A model generated the notes under the pieces. It saw nothing but the letters and a program-made list of their open reading frames with translations, did not search any database and had not been told where the DNA came from. 64,000 nucleotides of DNA from Kingdonia uniflora. Lineage: Eukaryota > Streptophyta > Magnoliopsida > Ranunculales > Circaeasteraceae. Position numbers and translations under genes: made by a program. The first letter of the stretch is position 1, and every line of letters begins with the position of its first letter. The DNA lies in contig JACGCM010002285.1 in NCBI GenBank assembly GCA_014058105.1, forward strand, positions 1 to 64,000. The letters are read 5' to 3'. Shown in pieces: positions 56,023 to 64,000 of the stretch.

Positions 56023-56979
56023 GCATAATTATGGGGCAGTTATGCTGATGACTTGTATTGGAATGGATTCTAAGGTCGGGCCCTCTTCATCTCTATAAAC
56101 TCTGCGAGGGTGGTGGTTATAGAAGAGGAGGTGATGGTAATGGAGGAGGGAGATGAAAAGTAAAAGTCTGCTTCTACATTTCCATCACTTTTTGCCACTG
56201 AAAAGACCTTCAGTTTGAAGAGTTGGCTCCAGCACCAAGTCTTCTTGTTGCATAGTTTCCATTTAAAGCTCAACTAGACTTCGACGAGATTCATGTGAGG
56301 GAAGCATTTTGTTGTGTCCTATACTTTTTTTGCATCAGGGTAAAAAATAATTGAAGCAGGACAAATTGAAGGACTTGATTCTTGGGGTGCCTAAAAGATC
56401 AGTAAAGCACTCAAAAAACTTGTTATCTGCAAAGTACCTAATTTCATAGTGATTGAAATACTCAATATCTGTAAAAGTATTCGATCTTTGAGTAATTTGA
56501 AAGGCTTGCTATCTATAAATGTATCTGTAATCTGAACCTGTTAATGAGGTGTTGACCTCTGGTCGAACGGTAAAATATAAAATTGAAATGTCTGATAGTG
56601 AGGTTGAAGTAGGGTTTGAACAATTTCCAGGTTTCCTTGGTAAATTTGTGACCTATCCTCCCTGCTCGGATGCCTTTAATGAGTTTTGTAAGGCCAAGGC
56701 TACTGTAGGAGTGACATAGGGTTATTGCATAGAATATGCTGGTAGACTGTTTATAGGGTGTACTGTAGCAACGGGGGAGGAGTACTTTTATTTGCTCGCT
56801 TCTTCAATCTAAATACAGCAGGTTGAGCCTAGAATGACAATGTAATATGGGTAAAGGGTAATCCTTTGGATTTTCTATTTTGAACTATAAAATAAAGTAA
56901 GTATAACAATGCATAGAGTATAATATTTATATGTTTGAACTGTATGATCTTTTGTTGATAATAAAAATATTGTGCATGG

Positions 56980-57466
56980 CAGGCCCAAAGTCCCAGTTGG
57001 AGAGGAAATATTCTTTATTGAGCGAAGTTACTGAGGAAGAGGTTGTTCTTAAATTTGTGTTGGAAGGACTTGGCCTTAGCTGAAAGAAATCGGTTGGGAG
57101 CAAGTCCAAAAAGATTTCAAAATCTCAATCGACTAGGCTGATGGTGGGTATTGATGATGGAAAGAAGAAAGGAACCTGTGGCGAAGGGCGAACTGACTTG
57201 CTCAAGACCCCTGAAATTGACAGTTCGCTTCAGTCGGAGTCTATTACATTGAGCAAATTAGCTCGAATACTTCCAAAAAAGTAGATGCTGAAGCATCCGT
57301 CGGCCTCTGGTACCACTGAAAGTGGTGAGGTCGACGGAAAAGAAAAAAGGAGATGGATTGAACCTTCAAGAAAGTCGGGGGAAAAGGTTGCTGAGGAGCG
57401 ACCTGCTATTGAGGACGATCTTAAAGAGGTGGAGGAAAGGGCCAGGCTAGCGGCTCTTCACGAGTA
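56980..57466 (+). pseudogene. Antisense ORF, middle part (third Tat element)
   Basis: After a possible acceptor (GTGCATGGCAG, about 56973-56983) the frame reads LERKYSLLSEVTEEEV, a stop at 57080, then a lysine/serine-rich stretch, a stop at about 57281, and GKEKRRWIEPSRKSGEK to 57464. The composition (charged linker before a coiled coil) resembles the region between globular and coiled-coil parts in antisense proteins of plant gypsy elements. The interval 56030-56970 is not confidently assigned. Confidence 0.4.
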
Positions 57467-57523
57467 AGAGGATATAAGTAAGATGGTAGGTCCTTATACT
57501 CGATTATTAGAAATGATTATCTA

Positions 57524-59789
57524 TTGAGTTTCGAGCTCACACTGAAGTCAAATTTTGTTTTGAAGGTTGCTCGTTTGGTGAGGGGGATTCTGCTCAGAGT
57601 CAAAGAGGAAAAATCTAACCTGAAGAAGGGGAAGATCGATTTTGAAAAGAAGGTAGCTCGATTGAAGGCCAATGCTCTCAAGGATGTAAAAAAGTTGGAG
57701 GCCCTGACGGCTTCCAACGTAGTGGTTATTGGCCATCAACAAGTAAAGGCGAAAATGAACCTGAAGAAGGTGGTGGCGGAGCGCAAAAGACTTGGGCATC
57801 ACCTTATGTTGAAGAGGTATTCTGAGGATGGGGTAAATACTATTAAGGCAGACACCTATGTTGAGGAGGGAGATTATGAAGAGGTTGCGGTTGGAGTTGT
57901 TGATGGGTTGGATGGTGTCTCCCGCCAGACGATGCTTGACAATCGAGGGGATGACACCAAGCTCTCGGAGGGGGAGCATGAGAAGGTAGGGTAGATAAAT
58001 TACTTTGTATGAAAATTTTGGAAGTGTTCTGTAAATTGGTTGGATTGTGTGTATTGAATAGACTTCTATAGGCTAAGTTACTTTTTTTTGTAACCCTTGT
58101 GTAGGTACTTAGGGAAATGAGAATAAAAGATTTAGAGACCGAGCTAGCCAGGGAAAGAGAGATCTCCACATCCTCGCTGTCTTCGTAAGTAGAGCTGCAG
58201 GTTAGATCGGAACAGGCATTTTGACTTGTATGCTATATTGACGTAAAGCTACCAAGGAAATAAGATATCATAGAACGTGAAGGCAGGCCAAAAACTTGTT
58301 ATCAATTTTAGGAAAATGATACTCAAATAGTGCATAGGATAAATCAAAGTTTTAGACAAAGTAGTATATAGAGAACTTGTACCTTAGATCTTAAAATATA
58401 TGTCATGGAGCATCTATCTGAGATTGTACTTCGACCTTTAAGTCTAGAAGTAGTTGTACATGGTAGATGTTAAAAATCAGATATCTTGTTAGAGATGTGT
58501 TATATATATGTATATCGATAGAGCGTTTTGAATCAAACTGTATATAATACAGCTATATTGTACAGGTCGAATTGGGTTCAGTTAGCTTGCGCAAAAATTT
58601 GGTACTCCAATGTAACTGAGATTTTGTAGAGGAGTTGGATAGGGTGAGGGAGGCGAATGAGGACAGAGAAGACCAGCATGTAAAGGTGAACTTCAAGTGT
58701 GTTGAGGCAACCCAGACTGCTGTCAGCCTCACTCGAAAGATCGAGGAGAAGGATGCCAAAATTAAAAAGGGGCTAAAAGAGCTTGTAGAGATAAAAGAAC
58801 ATGCAGCGAAGCTTTAAAATCAGATTGGCACGCTGATGGTAAAGAGTAGGCATGATGATATGACTCTATACCGTATTCAGACGCTAGAAACATTGGAGGG
58901 TCAATATTGAGCTGATTTTTAGAATTCTAGAAGTGAGCTGGAGCAACTGAGAAAGAAAATGATTGAAAAAAATAGCGAGCTGAAGGTAGCTTGAGAGGAT
59001 CTATCGGCTTTGAAAGCTATAGCTGAACATTTGCATACAGCCCTACCTGCCAAAGATATGGAGTTTCAGATGATGGAGAGGAAGTATGATGAGTTGAATA
59101 AGAGGGTAGCACGATTGATGACTGAATTGGCGCAAGCCAACGTGCGTGTCTGGAATGCCGAGGCTAGAGAGAGCTTGAGGAGGAGTAGAAATGATGTTAA
59201 GATTTCTTTAGTCCAAGGGGAGGTAGTTAGCCTATCAGCTCGAATTAGGGAGCTGGAATGTGATGTAGCTCGAATTCAAGGGCATGTGCAGAAAGGGAAT
59301 GTAATCTTAAGGGAGTGCCAACATAAGTTGGATGCTGCTCTTGTTAGGGAAAAAATGTTAGAAGGGGAAATCAAGGCGAAGGAGATTCTGATGAAGAAGA
59401 AAGACAACTTATTAAAGGATACTTCAGCCAGGGAAGAGTTAAATGCTGAAATCGAGAGACTTTGCGCTCAGGTGGTGGGCTTAGAAGCCATTAATTAGGC
59501 TGAATCAACTAAAGCAGTCAAAAAATTGGAAGAGAGTATAACTTTTGATGCTCTGATAAAACGGGAAATGGCACATCAGAAGAGACTCTATGCGATTTTG
59601 GAGTCACGCCTCAAGAAGGTGAGATCTCACTTTTCAAAGACAGTTGTATCTAATGCATCACGCTCAGGCCTATTAAAGTCTATCGTCACATATTTTGTAG
59701 AGAAAGTAAAAAGACTTGAGTTAGAACGAGATACCTTGTTCAAGAGTTTGACGGACAAGGGTTATATTTATAAAGTTGTTATAAATTGA
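57524..59789 (+). pseudogene. Antisense coiled-coil gene, C-terminal part (third Tat element)
   Basis: Open pieces 57524-57985, 58105-58184, 58635-58817, 59010-59498 and 59526-59789 form a long, highly charged heptad-rich protein (VRGILLRVKEEKSNLKKGK, KRLGHHL, REANEDREDQHVKVNFKCVE, LRECQHKLDAALVREKML, VEKVKRLELERDTLFKSL). Introns are suggested by GTAGGG (57986) to TTGTGTAG (58104) and by a GTAAGT donor at 58185 with an acceptor TTGTACAG at 58565. Stops at 58818, 58909, 58994 and 59499 break it. Coiled-coil proteins of this kind are encoded in antisense in plant gypsy elements; function unknown. Confidence 0.6.
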
Positions 59790-60000
59790 GGGAACTGTAT
59801 GGCCTCCATGGAAACAAATTTAGGCCCTTGACTTGCTGAGCTAAAAGAGAGGGACAGGGTTACTGTAACTGGTGAACAGAATTCTGATTGACCTCCTACT
59901 GTAGGGTAAAGTACAGCTGACATCCTACCAGCAGAAAAGAATCCATTGCAGTGGTTGTGAACATAACCAGAAAATAAATAGTATCTGTCGCAGACATAGT

Positions 60001-60490
60001 GAAATAGATAAAAGCTAGTATAACCTTTGCTTTATCTTATGTCTGGTGGGGTCTTTGATATAAAACAATTTTTTACATTTGTTCTAATCATAGAGATGGG
60101 TTGAGTAAGCCAAACTAAGTAAATCTTGATTTAATAGTAGTAATGTTGCAGACATATTGAAAGAGATGAAGGTTAGTATTACATTTGCCTTATCTTATGC
60201 ATGTTAGAGTTGTTGATATAAAACAAGTTTCTACATTTGTTTAAATTACTGTGATTTAGTAGAGTCGGCCAAACCGAGTGTTATCCTTAATTTAACAACT
60301 AGTATAATATCCCAAACGAGTTGAAGTAGATGAAGGCTAGTATTATTTTTGCCCTATCTGATGTTTGGTAGAGTCTTTGATATAAAACAAGTTTCTATAT
60401 TTGCTTTAGTAGAGTCAGCCAAACGAAGTGTTATCCTTGATTTAACTGGTATAAGATCGATTAAAAGCTAGTATTATCTATGATTTAATC
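60001..60490 (-). repeat. Tandem 3' UTR repeats of the third Tat element
   Basis: Three diverged units of about 140-165 bp plus a partial one, recognised by GCTAGTAT...TTTG, GATATAAAACAA and GCCAAAC (near 60059, 60198 and 60379 for the second block). They lie between pol and the antisense gene, as in the other Tat element, but the sequence is unrelated. Confidence 0.7.
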
Positions 60491-60649
60491 AATAGAATGT
60501 GGTTAAATCTACGTAGGTAGAGAGATGTTGTGAAAAGCTTGGAAATTTTATTGATCAGTTCAGAATTTATATTAGATGGAGATAAAAATCTCACTTTTGG
60601 AATTCAAAAAGCAAAAGCGAGAAAATAAAAATGTAATAGTGAGGCGTTT

Positions 60650-61720
60650 GACGATAATACTGTTTCAGTTACCTAGTGTTCCAAGGATTTGAAATGGGGA
60701 TTCCTTCTTCTGTCATGAGATAATATGATCCTAGGCCTGAGATACATGTGATAATGAATGGACCCTCCTAATTGTTGGCTAATTTTCCAGCGTGAGGCTC
60801 TTTGCGATGTTGAGGAATTAATCTGAGGACGAGATCATTGATTTGGGAGGTACGGCTTCTGACTCGGCTGTTATACGATCTGGCTAGCATATGATGATGT
60901 CAACCTAGGTTAGGGATGACGCGTTCCCTGGTTTCATCGATCATATTGAGGTTGCAAGCCAATTCGAAATCATTTTCTTCGTCAGTTAGCTCATGATCTC
61001 AAACTGGATGATGGTATTCAAAAGGAATAGCGGCCTCAGTGCCATAGGTAAGGAGGAACGGGGTGCATCCTGCAGACTGTCGAGGAGTAGTACGATATGC
61101 CCATAGGAAATGAGGCAGTTCCCGAGCCTAATTCCCGTTTTTCTGTGAGTGAAGCCATTTTTTGAGTCCATCCACGATGGTTTTCTTGGTGATTTCGGCT
61201 TGGCCATTGCCATGAGGATATAAAGGATTGGATGGTGAGTGGATGATATTGTCTTGGTTGAGGTAGGTTTCAAATTTTTCTCTAACAAATTGGGGCCCGT
61301 TATCGATACGAATTAGGTAGAGATACCCAAACCGAGTGATGATGTGTTCCCAGATAAAATAGATGACTTCTTCTTCTCTGGTTTGACATAGTAGAACTGC
61401 TTTTACCTATTTTGTGAAAAAATCGATAACTACGAGTGTGTGACGGCGTTTACCTGGAGAATTATGGAATTCTCCGACGAGATCGAGTGTCCATCTTTTG
61501 AATGGCCAGAACACCTTTCTTGCATGGAGTTCGAGTGCAGGGGTGCGTATTATGTGTCCATGTTTTTGGTAGGCGTCACATATACGTCAGTACTCTATGT
61601 GTTATAGCTCTATTTTCTAGTGATCGACCTGGGGCATGGGAGCCGCAAGTCCTTTCATGTAATTTACAGAGCAATTAATCTGCTTTTGGTTTGGAGAGGC
61701 ACTTTAGGTAAGGCCCCATG
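60650..61720 (-). pseudogene. Integrase of the third Tat element
   Basis: Minus-strand reading across frames: DFFTK near 61430, REEEVIYFIWEHIITRFGY, RIDNGPQF (second catalytic Asp, about 61295), NPLYPHGNGQAE (catalytic Glu, about 61200), then TIVDGLKKWLH, LPHFLWAYRTTPRQSAGCTP, and the C-terminal DLVLRLI and GSYYLM blocks. A stop separates LHSQKNG from the next block. The 100-codon open frame at 61288-60986 is out of register with these blocks. Confidence 0.8.
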
Positions 61721-62099
61721 ATGAAAAGGCAATATAGCATACCATTTTGATTTGTTTAGCGCTTCGAGTTGTTGATCAGCAGTCGACACTCTTTCGGATC
61801 TGTTATAAGTAGTCCGTTGTAACTATTGTTGATACCGAGGTAGGCTAAGAAAGGCTTTTGCCAATCGTCGTCTCCCCCATTATTGCCCCCAGTGTTGATC
61901 GTGCATAAAGAAATGTGATCAATGCTGGGGGTTGAAATGATTTCGATCTGAAGATATCGAGCTTTTGTACCCTAGACCCCGACTAGATATGCCAAGGAAT
62001 CGGCGTGTCTATTTTTACCTTGTGGAAGATAATCTAGAGTTTCTTTCACGAACATGCTCATGCAATCTGTAACAAGGGATGCGTATTCGATTATCTTTC

Positions 62100-62370
62100 C
62101 ATTCTTTTTATATTACTTAGAGTAATGGTGGATGATGAGTAGTGAATCTGTGTAAACTAAGAGTTTCGGGATATTGAGCTTGAGAGCAAGGTTGAGTTCA
62201 TGAATGAGAGCTTCGTACTCGGAAACATTATTTGAGGCCTCAAAATCCAAGCGGTCTGATTTATGAATTCTGTCATTGGAAGGGGTAATCATGCAATTCC
62301 ATATCCTGACCCTGTGGGTCCAGCTGATCCATCCGTAAGAAGTCTTCACCCTTTTGTTATAATCTATTCA
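62100..62370 (-). pseudogene. Archaeal-type RNase H of the third Tat element
   Basis: TDGSAGPTGSGYG followed by a frameshift, then ASNNVSEYEALIHELNLALKL and VYTDSLLI. The D-E-D positions are visible. The interval 61720-62100 is spacer before integrase. Confidence 0.75.
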
Positions 62371-62459
62371 GCTTGTTCGTCAAATGTTCTGGGGGGTGGA
62401 TCTTTAGAAGTTTCTTCTGCAATGTTAGGGTCGTGTTCCTCCCACTCGGGATCTTCCAC

Positions 62460-64000
62460 TGGAAAATGCGAGAGAAAATTGGCAACGACCTAACCCATTT
62501 TGGAATGACGTTATTCAAACTGGATATCATGTTCTCGCAAACTAACAGACCACTATTACGCTCTTTTTGATTTTTCCTTCTTGGATAGAACTTCCCGAAG
62601 TGGGCAGTTCGTCATGACTTTGACTGAATGTGCTTTGAAGTAGTGCTTGAGTTTCTGTGAAGTGTAAACAAGAGTGAGAAGAATTTTCTCAATTTTAGAG
62701 TACCTCATTTCTGCTGGAGTGAGCGTTTTACTGATGAAGTAGACTGATTTCTTAATTTACCCTTCATGGCGAATGAGAACCGAGCTGAGTGAAGTATTTG
62801 AGACTGCTAGGTAGATAATCAGTTCCTCATTATCTACTGGGGTCTTATTATGGGAGACCTCCCCAAATAGATTTTGAGATTCTGGAAAGCTACTTCGCAT
62901 TTTAGTGTCAATGTGACCTCTGTATTTGGCTGAACTTTTCCTCGTTTGGTACAACCTAGAGTAATAGGAATAGCCAACGACAGCGGTTTGAAGATTTAGA
63001 AATGAAATGGTAGATAGCGATAATCTTGCCGGTAAGTTTTTGAATGTCTTTAGTTATTTTTGGAGAAGACATGTTGAGGAGAACCCAAATCTGATCTGGA
63101 TCACCTCAATCCCCTTCTTGCTGATGAGGTGGCCTAGAAATCGGCCAGAATAACCCAAATTAACGCTTATCAAGGTTAAGATGCATCCTGTAAGATCGAA
63201 GAATGTTGAATATAGTGTTAAGATCTGAAATAAGATTGGCTGACTGTACGCTCTTGCACTAGAGATCGTCAATGTAGACTTTAACGACTTTCCCTAAATG
63301 TGTTTTGAACATAATAGTCATCAACCGTTAATATGTGGCACCCACAATTTTGTGTCCATAGGGCATGACTTTGTAACAATAAAGACCTCTTTTATTTATG
63401 AAAGTTGTCTTTTCTTGATCTTCTTCCAAAAGTAGAATCTGATTGTATCTTGAAGCAGCATCCATCATAGTGAGGAGGTCATGGCCTGCTGTAGAATCGA
63501 GGATCTGATGAATGTCGGGAAGAGAGAAACTATCCTTTAGAGTATGTTTGTTCAGATCGGTGAAATCTACACAAACTCAGACTTTTTAGTTCTTCTTTAG
63601 AACAACAACAATATTGGATATCCAATCTAGATATTTGGCTTCTCGAATAAATCTTACTTTGATTAATTTCTTGATCTTGGTGTTAACTTCATCTTGAAGA
63701 TGAGGTGATAGTTGTTACTATTTCTATTTGACTACCGTGGCATTGATATTGATGGCAAATTTGTGACATGCTTTGGCTGGATTGACCCCAGGCATTTCTT
63801 TGAAAGACCAGACAAAAACATCTCGATTTAGTTGTAAGAACTGAATGAGAGCATCTTTTTCATGTTAAACCATCTTAGTACCGATAAAAGTACCTCTGCT
63901 AGGTCCATCAATGTTAATATATTTTGTGGGCTCCTTTGTGGAAGGTTGATCATTGAGGTGATCAGCTTCCAATAATGGATATGCAGTAAATCTGTTAAAA
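62460..64000 (-). pseudogene. Reverse transcriptase and gypsy RNase H of the third Tat element (truncated by the window)
   Basis: From the right: VCVDFTDLNK-like block near 63570, MMDAASRYNQ (63440-63470), KVMPYGHK near 63360, the catalytic YIDD (63265-63276) followed by L and a stop, the thumb region to about 62990, then RNase H with LAVSNTSLSSVLIRHEG (62757-62810), SVYFISKTLTPAEMRYSK and VVANFLSHFPVEDPE. Several stops and frameshifts. The RT start lies at or beyond 64000. Confidence 0.85.

Larger units (their letters stand above)
54782..64000 (-). mobile_element. Third Tat-lineage gypsy element, partial (runs off the window)
   Basis: On the minus strand from the right edge: RT, RNase H, archaeal-type RNase H, integrase, tandem 3' UTR repeats, a gene in the opposite (plus) direction, purine tract and 3' LTR. 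The layout equals that of the element at 24195-36283. Gag, protease and 5' LTR would lie beyond 64000. It is inserted just behind the Helitron 3' end. Confidence 0.85.

Noticed and set aside
57548..58169. Minus-strand frames 57979-57548 and 58169-57843
   Set aside because: They overlap the plus-strand coiled-coil gene, whose composition and similarity to antisense proteins are far more convincing.
1..64000. CRISPR arrays, tRNA or rRNA genes, telomere or satellite arrays
   Set aside because: None seen. The only tandem arrays are microsatellites, retrotransposon 3' UTR repeats, the TTCGAA modules and the 764-bp duplication.

Overview
The window is nuclear DNA of a flowering plant, most likely a eudicot, dominated by transposable elements. 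It is AT-rich, has GT-AG introns, TATA boxes of the TATAAATA type, long microsatellites, LTR retrotransposons of typical plant lineages and one plant defensin-like gene. I cannot name the species. Almost every protein-like segment is a broken retrotransposon ORF; the only cellular gene that looks intact is the defensin-like gene at 40943-41275 (minus).

Layout. 1-1570: 3' end and 3' LTR of a Sirevirus-type Ty1/copia element (plus). 2850-9872: an old, heavily mutated Ty3/gypsy element of the Tat lineage (plus), lacking a visible 3' LTR. 9858-18530: a second Sirevirus-type copia element (minus) with 5' LTR remnant, PBS, gag, pol and an env-like ORF; its 3' end is inverted relative to the copy at 1-382. 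19262-19720: remains of an En/Spm (CACTA) Transposase_24 gene. 20950-36476: a nest. The outer element is a deleted, non-autonomous gypsy-like gag-pro element. Its 3' LTR is split by a 12.1 kb Tat gypsy element (24195-36283) with matching LTRs, a near-perfect 5-bp target duplication, gag, protease, RT, two RNases H, integrase, 193-bp tandem repeats and an antisense, intron-containing gene.

37430-44165: a CACTA-like terminus, then a tandem segmental duplication of about 2.5-3 kb. Each unit carried a defensin-like gene; copy 2 is intact and copy 1 has lost exon 2. 44688-47278: a chromovirus-like solo LTR. 47490-48250: exon-like sequence of a possible transcript. 49042-54761: a putative Helitron with a good 3' hairpin/CTAG end and an internal 764-bp tandem duplication. 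54782-64000: a third Tat element (minus, running off the window) with 3' LTR, a plus-strand antisense coiled-coil gene starting behind its own TATA box, 3' UTR tandem repeats, integrase, RNase H and RT.

The most interesting pattern is a promoter-like module of degenerate TTCGAA palindromes spaced about 20 and 30 bp apart. It occurs at five places in at least three different LTR-retrotransposon families, in four cases ending with the same TTCGAACAGAGG boundary upstream of the transcription start region. Second is the antisense gene of the Tat elements, for which promoter, start and splice sites can be proposed directly from the sequence.
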